From Sporolactobacillus vineae DSM 21990 = SL153 (GTDB lineage: Bacteria > Bacillota > Bacilli > Bacillales > Sporolactobacillaceae), in the NCBI RefSeq assembly GCF_000377985.1, contig NZ_KB899043.1, forward strand, positions 124,001 through 188,000: a DNA stretch of 64,000 nucleotides, read 5' to 3'. Made by a program: the position numbers and the translations under genes. This document shows positions 1 through 9,084 of the stretch, in pieces (positions within the stretch are counted from its first letter, which is position 1; each line of letters begins with the position of its first letter). The notes beneath the pieces are model-generated. The model was not told the origin of the DNA and did not search any database. It worked only from the letters and a program-made list of their open reading frames with translations.

Positions 1-177
1 GAGCAGAACGTGATCCAGCGGTTCCTTGCGCTCTTTTGCCGCTGCAATAAAGATTCTTAGATTGTTTTTAATCTCTTCCTGCCCGATGTAATGTTCCAGA
101 TCATCGGGACGGATCGCCTGTTCCAGTCCCTGATCTTCCTGAATCGATTCACTGGAAAGCAGCCGGTCATCTGTCAA
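1..177 (-). CDS. ruvB: Holliday junction helicase RuvB, N-terminal part (cut by window edge)
   Basis: The RuvB ATPase drives branch migration of Holliday junctions together with RuvA. Only the first 59 codons are inside the window. The translation begins with TTG and reads [10 protein letters not shown], then the conserved RuvB entry [20 protein letters not shown]. The TTG start is chosen because a GGAGG ribosome site lies about 8 bases upstream and the family begins here. The gene follows ruvA after a 16-base gap, so the two form one operon. The Walker motifs lie beyond the window. Confidence 0.93.
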   Translation of the reverse strand, partial: MTDDRLLSSESIQEDQGLEQAIRPDDLEHYIGQEEIKNNLRIFIAAAKERKEPLDHVLL

Positions 178-193
178 TTCCGCCGCCTCCTTA

Positions 194-784
194 TCATGCA
201 TGTGTCAGCAGGCGAAGCGCGTCCTTCACATACAGCTCCGCTGTCAGATTCTTCTTTTTCAGTTCAGGCACGACCCGGTTGATTTCTTTTTCAGAATAGC
301 CCAGCATCTTCAGTGCATCCACAGCCTCATCAAGTGTCGCATTTCCTGCAACTGTATCTGCAGAGGCCCGGCCGTCAACCGAAAAGTCTGCCATTTTTCC
401 TTTCAGATCCAGGATAATCTGTCCTGCCGTTTTCTTGCCGATGCCGGGAAAGCGCGTCAGATACTTGCTGTCCTCCGACTCGATCGCCTGAATGACTTCA
501 TCCGGCTCTCCGGAAGCCAGAACAGCGAGCGCATTTTTGGGGCCGATTCCCGAAACGGATAGCAGGCGGATGAAAAGTTCCCGCTCTTCCCGCGTTTTAA
601 AGCCGTACAGGATGATTGCATCCTCACGGACATATTGATACAGATAGATTTTTGTCTCCCGGTGAAGCAGCGGCTGATAACTGAACGGATTGGCGCAGAC
701 AATACTGTAGCCGACCCCCCCTAGTTCCACAACGATACCGTTCCCGGAAAGATAGGTCAGTTCCCCACGCAGATAATCGTACAC
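194..784 (-). CDS. ruvA: Holliday junction DNA-binding protein RuvA
   Basis: RuvA binds four-way junctions as a tetramer and loads RuvB. The 196-residue protein has the N-terminal OB-fold ([20 protein letters not shown]), two helix-hairpin-helix segments ([16 protein letters not shown] and [20 protein letters not shown]) and the small C-terminal RuvB-binding domain ([16 protein letters not shown]). The reading frame is open further upstream, but GTG at 784 matches the family start and has GGAG and AGGA upstream. bofC, which separates ruvA from yebC in B. subtilis, is absent here. No LexA-type box is visible upstream although ruvA is SOS-induced in B. subtilis. Confidence 0.93.
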   Translation of the reverse strand: MYDYLRGELTYLSGNGIVVELGGVGYSIVCANPFSYQPLLHRETKIYLYQYVREDAIILYGFKTREERELFIRLLSVSGIGPKNALAVLASGEPDEVIQAIESEDSKYLTRFPGIGKKTAGQIILDLKGKMADFSVDGRASADTVAGNATLDEAVDALKMLGYSEKEINRVVPELKKKNLTAELYVKDALRLLTHA

Positions 785-833
785 GATCCTGACTCCATTT
801 CGGACAAACCGATATTTCAAGGATTCTCTTCAC

Positions 834-863
834 ATCATAGCACAAGCCTGATGGACTTCACAA
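834..863 (-). promoter_or_regulatory. Sigma-A-like promoter of ruvAB
   Basis: On the minus strand TTGTGA (858-863) and TATGAT (834-839) are separated by 18 bases, about 50 bases upstream of the ruvA start. No CGAAC-N4-GTTCG operator is visible nearby. Confidence 0.55.
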
Positions 864-896
864 AATTTGCCTGTTACCTGCCGGATAGCCGTGCAA

Positions 897-926
897 TAGA
901 AAAGGGACATTATTTTCATGTCCCTG
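897..926 (-). terminator. Intrinsic terminator after yebC
   Basis: An 8-base perfect inverted repeat (AGGGACAT / ATGTCCCT) with a 7-base loop is followed on the minus strand by TTTTC. It lies about 75 bases after the yebC stop and ahead of the ruvA promoter. Confidence 0.7.
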
Positions 927-1000
927 GTTGGTTCAGATCTACTTGTTGTCGGGCGCACCTGGTCATGTGTCCACTTTCTGAAACGGTATCAAAGCTTGGT

Positions 1001-1726
1001 TCAGGCTTCTTCCAGGTTGCTGTAAACGTCCTGGACATCATCATTATTTTCCAGTGTGTCCATCAGATTCTCCATTTTTTCCAGATCGTCACCGCTCAGT
1101 GACGTTTTCGTCTTCGGCACCATGGCGACTTCACCCCGGTCGATCTCATAGCCCTTTTTCTCCAGTGCATCCTTCACAGCGTCAAACGAATCCGGATCTG
1201 TAGTAATGATAAAGCGGTCCTCCCCGGTGCGGAGATCATCAGCACCGGCGTCAATGGCGTCCATCATCACCTGGTCTTCGTCAAGACCGTCTTTTTTCTC
1301 GATTTCGATCAGGCCCTGTTTATCAAACATAAAGGCAACACTGCCGGATTCGCCGAGATTGCCGCCGCTTTTGGTGAACGCATGCCGGATTTCCGATGCC
1401 GACCGGTTTCTGTTATCCGTCAGAACATCGACCATCACGGCAACACCGCCGGGGCCGTAGCCTTCATAAGTAATTTCATCATAAGTGACCCCGTCAAGAT
1501 CGCCTGTTGCCTTCTTGATTGCCCGGGAAATATTGTCATTGGGCATATTGGCTGATTTCGCTTTCTCAATGGCGTGGCGCAGACCCGCGTTCATATCCGG
1601 ATCTCCGCCGCCATGTCTCGCCTCAAGAAAAATATCCTTGGAGAGCTTCATGAAGATCTTTCCACGGATGGCGTCCATTGCATTTTTTTTATGTTGTATG
1701 TTGTTCCATTTAGAATGTCCTGACAT
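1001..1726 (-). CDS. yebC: YebC/PmpR-family protein
   Basis: YebC-family proteins bind RNA or DNA. Some members act as transcription factors and others help ribosomes through proline-rich stretches. The 241-residue sequence has the family entry MSGHSKWNNIQHKKNAMDA, the central GGNLGESGSVAFMFDKQG segment and the acidic C-terminal end, at full length. Two adjacent ATG codons exist; the second (1726) gives the canonical MSGHSKW start and lies 7 bases after AGGAG. In B. subtilis the homologue (yrbC) occupies the same neighbourhood. A TATAAT at 1838-1843 (minus) could be its -10 box, but no convincing -35 accompanies it. Confidence 0.93.
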   Translation of the reverse strand: MSGHSKWNNIQHKKNAMDAIRGKIFMKLSKDIFLEARHGGGDPDMNAGLRHAIEKAKSANMPNDNISRAIKKATGDLDGVTYDEITYEGYGPGGVAVMVDVLTDNRNRSASEIRHAFTKSGGNLGESGSVAFMFDKQGLIEIEKKDGLDEDQVMMDAIDAGADDLRTGEDRFIITTDPDSFDAVKDALEKKGYEIDRGEVAMVPKTKTSLSGDDLEKMENLMDTLENNDDVQDVYSNLEEA

Positions 1727-1860
1727 CATTCTTCTCCTCTCTTCAAGAACCGTTACGGCTGCCGGGGTTCCGCGTCCGGCTGAATGCCTGCTCTTGGCAG
1801 ATGAACCGCAGACGGTCCAAAACGGAATACCGTTTTTATTATACCTATTTTCACCATTGA

Positions 1861-1894
1861 AAAAAAGAGCAGAAAATTGAATTTCTGCTCTTTT
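1861..1894 (-). terminator. Terminator after the CoxA/YhcN-like gene
   Basis: The stem AAAGAGCAGAAA / TTTCTGCTCTTT has a short loop and runs into seven T residues on the minus strand, directly after the stop of the upstream lipoprotein gene. Confidence 0.8.
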
Positions 1895-1917
1895 ACCGTT
1901 CTTTAAAAAAGTTTGGA

Positions 1918-2481
1918 TTACTTACTGTTATTCTGGAACGGACGCTTCAAAGCATTCGCCAGATCATCAATAATCCCGGTAATATCTGTACGAACTTCTC
2001 TCAGACCCTTACCGGCATTAAAGTTTGCGGCTGCCGTCTGCACCCTTCCGAGATACCGTCTGTCTGTGGTCACGTAGACGGTCCGGTTACCGGCTTCAGG
2101 TTTAACCGTATCGGTCACCTTTTTCCTCAAAGTCTGCAAGTTCTTCTGTCCTTTTTCCGGAACAACGCCGACAGCGACATTATTTGCATTGACGACCGTA
2201 TAGGCCCGGCTGACCCCGGGAACGCCATTCGCCAGATCAGCAATTTTCTTTACCAGACGCCGGTCGCTGCGATAGTTGTTCTGACCGGCCACCCGGTAAT
2301 TCTCGTTGGTGACGTTGTTCGGTACATACGGATTACCCGGATTGGTCATGTTCGGATTAGGCTGATACGAAACATTGCGCGGCGGGTTCGGATTGTTATA
2401 GGCCGCATTTCCATACCCGCAGCCGGGAAGAATACTCCCGAATGTCAGGACAGCACTTAGTGCAAGCACAGCTCTTTTCAA
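1918..2481 (-). CDS. coxA: YhcN/YlaJ-family sporulation lipoprotein, CoxA-like
   Basis: This is a predicted spore-associated lipoprotein of 187 residues. It has a signal peptide with the lipobox L18-P19-G20-C21, an Asn/Pro/Tyr-rich linker (about 25-65) and a YhcN/YlaJ domain (about 70-180, SDRRLVKKIADLANGVPGV). It starts with TTG, 8 bases after GGGGG. Its position beside safA equals that of B. subtilis coxA (yrbB), which encodes a spore cortex protein of this family, and the symbol rests on that synteny. A hairpin terminator follows. Timing under a mother-cell sigma factor is inferred; no clear promoter was found. Confidence 0.75.
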   Translation of the reverse strand: MKRAVLALSAVLTFGSILPGCGYGNAAYNNPNPPRNVSYQPNPNMTNPGNPYVPNNVTNENYRVAGQNNYRSDRRLVKKIADLANGVPGVSRAYTVVNANNVAVGVVPEKGQKNLQTLRKKVTDTVKPEAGNRTVYVTTDRRYLGRVQTAAANFNAGKGLREVRTDITGIIDDLANALKRPFQNNSK

Positions 2482-2580
2482 TGAAAATCCCCCTTTCGCC
2501 TTTATTCTTTGTGCGAAAAAGGGATTTTACCCTTGTTAATATTTTGTTTCCGCCAGTAAATATTAGCAAAAATGGTCCAC

Positions 2581-3909
2581 TTAACGACCTGCCTGATTGT
2601 TTCTCCCTGCCGGTTGATAAATAGGCGGCGTCGCCGGTGAAAGCGCCGAGTACGGAATTTCTTCCGGCGGCCGGTTGCCGCCATAGTAGCCGATCTGCGG
2701 CGATGTACCGAAGGGCGAGTAGGGATACGAATAAGGCGCCGGTCCCCCGCATCCGCATGGTTTTCCCGCCTGCTTTTCCGGGATGAAAGGTTGCGGATAA
2801 CCGCCGATATTTTCGGGTGCGACGGCGCTCCCTTTATTCGCCGCCGGCTTCATCCCCGGCATCGCCGCCGCCTTGTTCGCCGGTTTCACCGGAGCATTGG
2901 CTGCTGGTTTCACCGGAACATTGGCTGCCGGAGAAGTTGCGGACTGCGGCCACGGAGAAACTGGCGCGGCCGGGGCGTTGCCCTGTGCACCCACTGGCGC
3001 GTTGAGATGAATCGACCCTGCGGGAAGAAACGGATAGGATGCCTTCTTGGCAGGTTTAACGGCCGATTCATTCTTCTTACCGGTTTTTCCGGTTGCGGCC
3101 GGCGACACCGGTGCTGCCGGGGCAGGATTTGCGGCCGCAGCACCGGAAACCGGGGCCTGAGCAGGACTGACTGCAGCCGGTGGATGATTCACCGCTGCTG
3201 CCGGCGCCATCTGGGCTGGACTATAGGCCGGATAAGGATTCACATGAACGGGAGCCTGCGGAAAATAGTGCTGAGCCGGCGGCATCGGCGTAAAGCCTGA
3301 CGGCGCGTAGAATCCCGGATTGTTCGGATAATTGACTTTTGCCGGAGCCGCCGGATGCCCGGAGTAATTGGCGTAAGGATTTATTGTCTGAGTCGGATGC
3401 ATCGCCGGTGCGGGCGAATAACCTGGCGCCGGCCACTGTGGTGCCGAAGCTGCAGGACTGTGGAACTGCGCCCCGTAAGGCTGCGGCTGAGGCGGTTTGG
3501 CAGCACCCGCCAGATTGGGCAACGTACTGACGGCAGGGTAGAAAATAGTGTTATACTCGCCTGCTTTTTCCTGCGGCGCGGGTTCCTGAAGCGCGGGCTG
3601 TTTGGTTTCAGCAGCTGCCGGCTGCGGATTGGGTATCTGCGGTTTCGGCATCTTAACTTCAGGAGCCTTTACCTCCGGAACTTTCACCTCGGTCACAGGT
3701 GCTGCCGCTTCAGGCGCCTGCTGTTTGATCTTTTCCGAACGCTGCACTTTCAGAGGCTGAGCTGCTGCGGACACCCTGACTTTCATTCCCTGAACCAGCT
3801 TTTCATCAAGAATCCCGTCGTTCAGTGCTCTGAATTCAGGAACTGACATATGATGCTTTCCGGCAATTCCGGCGACTGAATCGCCGCTTTGAACCACATA
3901 TAATTTCAC
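2581..3909 (-). CDS. safA: SafA-like spore coat assembly protein with LysM domain
   Basis: SafA is the inner-coat morphogenetic protein that anchors coat to cortex. The 442-residue product starts with a LysM peptidoglycan-binding domain (about 1-47, KLYVVQSGDSVAGIAGKHHM). A long low-complexity region rich in Pro, Ala, Gln, Tyr and Asn follows, and a Cys-Gly-Cys-Gly-Gly cluster lies near the C-terminus. GTG at 3909 is preferred over ATG at 3918 because AGGAGG lies 10 bases before the GTG but only 1 base before the ATG, and because SafA proteins begin directly with the LysM strand. The neighbours yebC, coxA-like and niaR reproduce the B. subtilis order. Confidence 0.85.
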   Translation of the reverse strand: MKLYVVQSGDSVAGIAGKHHMSVPEFRALNDGILDEKLVQGMKVRVSAAAQPLKVQRSEKIKQQAPEAAAPVTEVKVPEVKAPEVKMPKPQIPNPQPAAAETKQPALQEPAPQEKAGEYNTIFYPAVSTLPNLAGAAKPPQPQPYGAQFHSPAASAPQWPAPGYSPAPAMHPTQTINPYANYSGHPAAPAKVNYPNNPGFYAPSGFTPMPPAQHYFPQAPVHVNPYPAYSPAQMAPAAAVNHPPAAVSPAQAPVSGAAAANPAPAAPVSPAATGKTGKKNESAVKPAKKASYPFLPAGSIHLNAPVGAQGNAPAAPVSPWPQSATSPAANVPVKPAANAPVKPANKAAAMPGMKPAANKGSAVAPENIGGYPQPFIPEKQAGKPCGCGGPAPYSYPYSPFGTSPQIGYYGGNRPPEEIPYSALSPATPPIYQPAGRNNQAGR

Positions 3910-4131
3910 GGTATCCATCCCTCCTGTGAATGTCGTTAATATATATATGGCTGTTCTGGGCGTTTTGTCACTGAAGATGGAAACAGGGACAGTTTTTACC
4001 CGGGCGGAACGGTGCATCCGCATCGCCGGATTCGCGGCATACGTGCAACATCGCCAGGATTTGACTATAATAAAAACAAAATCAAGCGGGTCCGATTCGT
4101 TCGGAACACAAAAATTGTCGGAGTGTCGTCA

Positions 4132-4668
4132 ATGGAAAAAAACGGAGTAAAACCTATTCGCGCAAAGGACCGGCGCCGGCTGATTCTGGAGCATCTGCAG
4201 GGAGCCAGCGATCCGATTACCGGAAGTGAGCTGGCCGAACAGATGCATGTCAGCCGCCAGGTCATCGTTCAGGACATTTCACTGATCAAAGCGAAGAATG
4301 TTCCGATCATCGCGACGTCTCGGGGCTATCTGTTCATTGGTAAGAACAGCCCTGAATGGAAAACACGGACGATCGCATGCCGCCATACGATCGAAGAAAC
4401 AGAACATGAGCTGAATCTGATTGTCGACTGCGGTGTGACAGTCGTTAACGTCACCGTCGAACATCCGCTCTATGGGGAGATGACCGGTTCACTGATGATC
4501 CGCAGCCGTTCCGATGTCGCTCATTTTATCACCCGGCTGAAAACAACCGGTGCCGCACTGCTTTCGTCGCTGACCGGCGGGATCCATCTGCATCTGCTTG
4601 AGGCACCTTCTGAAGTACAGATTGACAATGCCATGAAGGCATTAAAAAGAGCAGGCTATTTACTCTGA
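4132..4668 (+). CDS. niaR: Transcription repressor NiaR (YrxA) of NAD biosynthesis
   Basis: NiaR represses de novo NAD synthesis and niacin uptake genes in response to niacin. The 178-residue protein has an N-terminal HTH_11 winged helix (about 10-65, GSELAEQMHVSRQVIVQDIS) and a C-terminal 3H domain. The domain's histidines are visible in CRHTIEETEHEL, VEHPLYGEM and GGIHLHLLEA. The start is set at ATG 4132, 9 bases after GGAG; length matches B. subtilis YrxA. A TATAAT at 4066-4071 with a poor -35 may be its promoter. The regulated nadABC genes that adjoin it in B. subtilis are not present here. Confidence 0.9.
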   Translation: MEKNGVKPIRAKDRRRLILEHLQGASDPITGSELAEQMHVSRQVIVQDISLIKAKNVPIIATSRGYLFIGKNSPEWKTRTIACRHTIEETEHELNLIVDCGVTVVNVTVEHPLYGEMTGSLMIRSRSDVAHFITRLKTTGAALLSSLTGGIHLHLLEAPSEVQIDNAMKALKRAGYLL

Positions 4669-4692
4669 CCTGCTCTTTTCTCAATTTTTTAA
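4645..4692 (+). terminator. Terminator of niaR
   Basis: The 11-base stem AAAAGAGCAGG / CCTGCTCTTTT embraces the niaR stop codon and is followed by a T-rich run. A-rich sequence on the other side could let it also act for obg from the opposite strand. Confidence 0.8.
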
Positions 4693-4731
4693 ACCTGAAA
4701 ATACTTGCATTTCTTTTTTGTTATGATGCGC

Positions 4732-6018
4732 TCAGGTGGTGTATTCAAATTCAAAGTCCATGACTCTTACCGTGTCACCGTCGGCAACGCCGCGTTTCCG
4801 AAGCGCCTCATCGACGCCCATGCTGCGCAGCTGGCGGGCAAAGCGCCGGACGGCTTCATCATGATGGAAGTTGGTCATTTTAAACAGCAGCTCAACCTTC
4901 GGACCGGAAACTTCAAACACGCCGTCGCTTCCCCGGGTAATGTGGAAGGTTTCCTCTGCATCTTCAAAACGATACACTGCTTTGTCGTCTGAACGCTCTT
5001 CAACCGGATCGAGCGGAAAATACGGTGTGTTTTTTAGTCGCTCATTAATCTGAGCGACCAGCGGTTTCAGTCCTTCATGGGTGACTGCCGACACCGGAAA
5101 GACCGGAACATCCGCACCCGCTTTTTTCCGGAACACGTCGAGGTTTTCCTGTGCCCCGGGCAAATCCATTTTACTCGCGACCACGATCTGCGGCCGCTCG
5201 CTCAGCCGAAGCTGATAATTCTTCAGTTCCTCATTAATTTTCAGGTAGTCTTCATAAGGGTCGCGGCCTTCGCTTCCCGACATATCCACGATGTGAACGA
5301 TCACCCGTGTCCGTTCGATGTGCCTGAGGAACTGGTAACCCAGACCCGCACCCTGGCTTGCCCCCTCGATCAGGCCGGGAAGATCGGCGAGAACAAAACT
5401 TTCACCCTCATCAACCGCAACCACGCCAAGATTCGGGACGAGCGTTGTGAAGTGATAGGCCGCAATTTTCGGCTTTGCCGAAGTCACGGCGGCAAGCAGA
5501 GTCGATTTACCGACACTTGGGAACCCGACCATGCCGGCATCGGCAAGCAGCTTCAGTTCCAGCTGAATTTCGCGTTCCTGGCCCGGTTCTCCATTTTCGG
5601 AGATATAAGGTGCCGGATTGGCAGCCGTCGAAAAACGTGAATTTCCTCTGCCGCCGCGTCCCCCGGCAGCGATTACCGCGCGCTGGCCGTTTTGGGTCAG
5701 GTCGGCAATCACTTTGCCGGTTTCCGCTTCTTTAACCAGCGTACCCGGCGGAACCTGAACGACCAGCGGAGAGGCATTTTTGCCGTGCTGGTTCTTTGGC
5801 CGGCCGTTTTCACCTTTGTCTCCCTTAAAGTGACGTTTATAGCGGAAGTCCATCAGCGTTCTGAGTCCTTCATTGACTTGAAAGATCACATCGCCGCCCT
5901 TCCCGCCGTCGCCGCCTGCAGGGCCGCCGTCGGGTACGTATTTTTCGCGCCGGAAAGCAACCATGCCGTTGCCGCCGTCACCGCCTTTAACATAGATCTT
6001 TACTAAATCGACAAACAA
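4732..6018 (-). CDS. obg: Obg-family GTPase
   Basis: Obg is an essential ribosome-associated GTPase in 50S assembly and the stress and sporulation response. The 428-residue product has the glycine-rich OBG fold (1-160, [18 protein letters not shown]), the G domain with G1 [10 protein letters not shown]3 DLPGLIEGA and G4 SKMDL, and the C-terminal OCT domain. TTG at 6018 is preferred to GTG 6027: it gives the family start [15 protein letters not shown] and has GAGGTGG 5 bases upstream, whereas the GTG falls inside that ribosome site. It overlaps the spo0B stop by 16 bases, as expected for the spo0B-obg operon. Confidence 0.95.
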   Translation of the reverse strand: MFVDLVKIYVKGGDGGNGMVAFRREKYVPDGGPAGGDGGKGGDVIFQVNEGLRTLMDFRYKRHFKGDKGENGRPKNQHGKNASPLVVQVPPGTLVKEAETGKVIADLTQNGQRAVIAAGGRGGRGNSRFSTAANPAPYISENGEPGQEREIQLELKLLADAGMVGFPSVGKSTLLAAVTSAKPKIAAYHFTTLVPNLGVVAVDEGESFVLADLPGLIEGASQGAGLGYQFLRHIERTRVIVHIVDMSGSEGRDPYEDYLKINEELKNYQLRLSERPQIVVASKMDLPGAQENLDVFRKKAGADVPVFPVSAVTHEGLKPLVAQINERLKNTPYFPLDPVEERSDDKAVYRFEDAEETFHITRGSDGVFEVSGPKVELLFKMTNFHHDEAVRRFARQLRSMGVDEALRKRGVADGDTVRVMDFEFEYTT

Positions 6019-6551
6019 TATTGCCACCTCACTTTATTGGGCACTGAGTCATCTGCTTCATAGTGTTCGACACAGGGGAGCGTTCGATACGAGGCAGCCA
6101 TCCGTTCACGAGCCTGTTTCGCATCTGTCAGCGTCCCTTCGAACCGTTCCGTCACGCTAAACGCAGGAGTATTCAGATGAAATGTGACCATTGCTCTGTT
6201 TGTTCCTGTGTCTGACGCAAATTTCTCCAGAATATCAAAGAAGTGTTCAAAGAATCGGACAAGCTGATGATCTCTTGCTGAGAGATCTGTCTCCCCGCCA
6301 TCGACACCGACTGAAAATCGGAACGGATGTGCCGCCCAACTATAGGTGATCAGATAGAAAGCGCACTCCGGTATCTGCAAATGAGACAATTGTGCCTGTA
6401 CTCTCAGCCTGTCCGTCAGTTGATCCATCAGTTCATTTGCTTTTTCAGTCCGCTTCAGAAAAAGGTAGCCCTTGATCAGCTGCAAATCATTGAGCAGGGC
6501 ATGTCTTGCCGAACTGATCAGTTTCAGCCCGTCCGCTTCATTGAATGACAT
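6003..6551 (-). CDS. spo0B: Spo0B sporulation initiation phosphotransferase
   Basis: Spo0B passes phosphate from Spo0F to Spo0A in the sporulation phosphorelay. The 182-residue protein carries the four-helix-bundle motif [20 protein letters not shown], with the phospho-accepting residue predicted as His17, followed by a degenerate ATPase-like domain. It starts at ATG, 7 bases after GGGAGG. It is upstream of and overlaps obg, the same operon as in B. subtilis. Sequence outside the His helix is poorly conserved, as is normal for Spo0B. Confidence 0.88.
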   Translation of the reverse strand: MSFNEADGLKLISSARHALLNDLQLIKGYLFLKRTEKANELMDQLTDRLRVQAQLSHLQIPECAFYLITYSWAAHPFRFSVGVDGGETDLSARDHQLVRFFEHFFDILEKFASDTGTNRAMVTFHLNTPAFSVTERFEGTLTDAKQARERMAASYRTLPCVEHYEADDSVPNKVRWQYCLSI

Positions 6552-6640
6552 TGATGACCCTCCCGCTTATGGCATTGGGTACATTCAGTATATCAGAAAG
6601 CGTTACCCGATTAGTGATCCGTCTCTCATCACTGATCGTC

Positions 6641-6694
6641 AAAACAAAAAAACAGCCGGGGTCTCCTGCATCTGCAAAAAACCACTGGCTGTTC
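6641..6694 (-). terminator. Terminator after rpmA
   Basis: On the minus strand AACAGCC pairs with GGCTGTT across a long loop and is followed by seven T residues. It separates the rplU-prp-rpmA operon from spo0B-obg. Confidence 0.7.
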
Positions 6695-6746
6695 TCTTCG
6701 AAAAAGCATCTGAAAAAGCCGTTAAGGCTTCGCCGGAATCAGCGAA

Positions 6747-7043
6747 TCAGGCTTCCTGTGCAGCTTCGACCGGATAAACACTGACTCTTTTACGGTCATG
6801 GCCGAATTTTTCAAACTTGACAACACCGTCTGTCGTTGCGAACAGTGTATCATCGCCGCCGCGGCCGACATTCGTTCCGGGATAAATCTTCGTGCCGCGC
6901 TGACGGTACAGAATCGAACCGCCAGTTACCAGCTGTCCGTCTGCTCTCTTCGCGCCGAGACGCTTGGAAATGGAATCACGGCCGTTCTTTGTACTGCCGA
7001 CACCTTTTTTGGATGAGAAATACTGAAGATCAAGCTTCAACAT
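6747..7043 (-). CDS. rpmA: 50S ribosomal protein L27
   Basis: L27 reaches the peptidyl transferase centre of the ribosome. The 98-residue sequence has the Firmicute N-terminal extension LKLDLQYF ahead of [15 protein letters not shown]. The bond after Phe9 is the expected Prp cleavage site, exposing the mature N-terminus. The ATG at 7043 lies 8 bases after GGGGG. It overlaps the 3' end of prp by 14 bases. Confidence 0.97.
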   Translation of the reverse strand: MLKLDLQYFSSKKGVGSTKNGRDSISKRLGAKRADGQLVTGGSILYRQRGTKIYPGTNVGRGGDDTLFATTDGVVKFEKFGHDRKRVSVYPVEAAQEA

Positions 7044-7386
7044 GTCCGGTACCCCCTTCATCATAAATATGAATATATTGACCATATGACTGTTCGATTG
7101 TTTGCATCGATACAAGCATAGCTTCCAGAATCAGCCGGGCCCTACCGAGATCACCGGCACTGTCCTTTTTCGGCAGGCGGCAGCTGAGCCGCCCACCGTC
7201 AGGTGACTGCCGGACTTCAGGCGCCACAGCGGTCAGCTGTTCAATCGCATTCAGTGCGCCGAATGATACGGCTGACGCTCCGGCACAGACAAGGTCTGAT
7301 CCGTAGGGTCCGCTGTTTGCATGGCCCTTCATTTCAAACCCGCAGATATTCCCGTCCGGACACCGTGCCACCCTTAAGGAGATCAT
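7030..7386 (-). CDS. prp: Ribosomal-processing cysteine protease Prp
   Basis: Prp removes the N-terminal extension of L27, a step required for ribosome function in Firmicutes that carry the extension. The 118-residue protein shows the catalytic pair His22 and Cys34 in [19 protein letters not shown]. It lies between rplU and rpmA as in B. subtilis (ysxB) and S. aureus and overlaps its substrate gene rpmA, implying coupled synthesis. Confidence 0.95.
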   Translation of the reverse strand: MISLRVARCPDGNICGFEMKGHANSGPYGSDLVCAGASAVSFGALNAIEQLTAVAPEVRQSPDGGRLSCRLPKKDSAGDLGRARLILEAMLVSMQTIEQSYGQYIHIYDEGGTGHVEA

Positions 7387-7397
7387 AACCGATCCCC

Positions 7398-7706
7398 TCA
7401 GGCGTTGATTTTTTCAATGGTGACCTTTGTGAACGGCTGTCTGTGACCCTGCTTCCGGCGATAGTTCTTTCTTCTCTTGAACTTGAACACGATGATCTTC
7501 TTTGCGCGTCCCTGTTCAACGACCTTGCCGGTTACCGTAGCACCGTCAACAGTCGGTGTGCCGACCTTTGCGTCGTCACCGCCAACGAAGAGAACTTTGT
7601 CAAAAGTGACCGTTTCACCGGCTTCAGCAGCAAGCTTTTCGACAAAGATCGTCTTTCCTTCCTCAACCTTCAGCTGTTTGCCGCCTGTTTCGATAATAGC
7701 ATACAT
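7398..7706 (-). CDS. rplU: 50S ribosomal protein L21
   Basis: L21 is a 23S rRNA binding protein of the large subunit. It is 102 residues long, starts [17 protein letters not shown] and contains the conserved basic [19 protein letters not shown] near the C-terminus. A strong AGGAGGTG ribosome site precedes the ATG. It is the first gene of rplU-prp-rpmA and is preceded by a structured leader. Confidence 0.97.
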   Translation of the reverse strand: MYAIIETGGKQLKVEEGKTIFVEKLAAEAGETVTFDKVLFVGGDDAKVGTPTVDGATVTGKVVEQGRAKKIIVFKFKRRKNYRRKQGHRQPFTKVTIEKINA

Positions 7707-7719
7707 TCTGATGCACCTC

Positions 7720-7850
7720 CTTAATAGAACTCAGACTCGCCAGTACGGGCAGCCCTCCGGCATTTTCGGAAACGGATAAGTGTCTGTTTCCGCCCTGTTC
7801 TGAGCGGTTGGAGCGAGAGGCTCCATGTCTGTATCTGTTCATACAATAAC
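7720..7850 (-). promoter_or_regulatory. Candidate L21 leader RNA
   Basis: Between the promoter and rplU the minus strand contains two hairpins, GGAGC-ctctc-GCTCC and GGAAAC-N11-GTTTCC, plus further GC-rich pairing. An autoregulatory L21 leader is known upstream of rplU in Bacillus and relatives. Assignment is by position and stem-loops; a covariance-model search was not possible. Confidence 0.5.
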
Positions 7851-7857
7851 GAGTTTT

Positions 7858-7887
7858 ATTTTACCGCATTATGCTGTTTTCTGTCAA
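7858..7887 (-). promoter_or_regulatory. Promoter of the rplU operon
   Basis: On the minus strand TTGACA (7882-7887) and TAAAAT (7858-7863) are separated by 18 bases. The -35 box overlaps the last codons of the upstream RNase gene (stop at 7884). Confidence 0.75.
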
Positions 7888-9026
7888 TACCCGGATCGAT
7901 AACCCGCCGACAATCTGTTCAGCCCTGTCCGTTGCCGCTTTCGCGTCAGTTCAACGAGTCCCATCGGAGAAAAGCCATAAAGACGGATGGCAGACGGATC
8001 CTCGGCAAAAGCTGCTTTCAGCGCGTCCAGAATCGTTTCCCTGTCTTCAAGATTTTTCAGCCGGATGAAATCAATGACGATCATGCCTCCGGTTCCCCTG
8101 AGTCGGATTTGTCGGGCAATTTCCCCGGCTGCTTCCCGGTTGATCTTCAGAGCGGTCTTTTCCCAATCGCTGCCGGATGCCGCCGAGCCTGAGTTCACAT
8201 CGATGGCGGTCAGCGTTTCCATGTGTTCGATATTAAGGTAGCCGCCGCCCCGGACGGGGACTCTGGCGCCTTGTGCTTCCTTAAACGCGGCATCCAGGTT
8301 CCAGCTTGAGAAGAGCGCTTCACCGGGCCGGCAGATAAAACGGACATCTGCGGGGAGCGGGGGGCCGTCAACCGGGATATTACTATAAACCGTGCATCCG
8401 CAAGGGAAGTGATTTTCATTAAGGATGGATTCAATAAACGAAAATTGCCGCCAGAGCCGTCCCGGTCCGGCCGCCCGCAGCGCACATTCCTGTATTTTTT
8501 TCCACTGATCCCGGCATGTCTTCAGTTCACGTTCCAGACGCGCCGCCGTCATTTTAACGGCCGACGTGCGGATGATCACACCTTCCGCACCGGTGCACCA
8601 GTCTGATGCCAGCCGGCGCAGCGTCTCCCGCGTCCCCGCGTCAATCCGACGGGAAACGGCGGTATAGCCGCCGTTAGGGAGATAGATCAGTCCGCGGCCG
8701 ACGATCTGGATCTGTCTGGTTACCTGTGCCGGTTTTCCGGCCCGCGCTTCCTTCTGAATCTGAACGAGGCAATCGTTCCCGGAGGCAGGCACATTTTCAG
8801 AGAGACGCTCACTTTTCGGTAAGAATCCCGTCTCATGGTCACCAAGTTTCAAAAACCAGCCGATCCCGCGCATTCGGTCGCTGCCGATTCGTGCTTTATA
8901 GATATCGCCGATCCGGTGCACACCTGCCGACAGATAAAAAGACTTTACTTCCCCGTCCTCAAGGTAGGCAGCGCGCGTGCTGTTCCCTTTGCCGTCCACC
9001 ACAATGACCGGTCCCTGATCCTGCAT
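7884..9026 (-). CDS. rng: Ribonuclease E/G-family protein without Zn-link
   Basis: This is a homologue of RNase E/G, a 5'-end-sensing single-strand endoribonuclease. The 380-residue sequence has an S1-like region (about 30-110), the RNase H-like and 5'-sensor parts, and the two metal-binding aspartates Asp276 (TAIDVNSG) and Asp319 (IVIDFI), spaced 43 residues apart as in E. coli RNase E (303/346). It stops soon after ELTRKRQR and lacks the cysteine Zn-link that normally follows, so tetramerisation would differ. The gene lies between spoIVFB and rplU; B. subtilis has no RNase G here. It starts at ATG after GGGTGG. Confidence 0.85.
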   Translation of the reverse strand: MQDQGPVIVVDGKGNSTRAAYLEDGEVKSFYLSAGVHRIGDIYKARIGSDRMRGIGWFLKLGDHETGFLPKSERLSENVPASGNDCLVQIQKEARAGKPAQVTRQIQIVGRGLIYLPNGGYTAVSRRIDAGTRETLRRLASDWCTGAEGVIIRTSAVKMTAARLERELKTCRDQWKKIQECALRAAGPGRLWRQFSFIESILNENHFPCGCTVYSNIPVDGPPLPADVRFICRPGEALFSSWNLDAAFKEAQGARVPVRGGGYLNIEHMETLTAIDVNSGSAASGSDWEKTALKINREAAGEIARQIRLRGTGGMIVIDFIRLKNLEDRETILDALKAAFAEDPSAIRLYGFSPMGLVELTRKRQRTGLNRLSAGYRSGY

Positions 9027-9084
9027 CTGACCACCCCGCCCTTTACACTGAGACCATTATCGCAAACCAGGCCGGGCGGTGCAA

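Noticed and set aside
3355-3846. Plus-strand ORF of 163 codons opposite safA
   Set aside because: It is a shadow of the Pro/Ala-rich safA reading frame without a ribosome site.
4690-4732. TTGCAT and TATGAT on the plus strand before the obg stop
   Set aside because: The spacing is 11 bases, too short for a sigma-A promoter, and no plus-strand gene follows.
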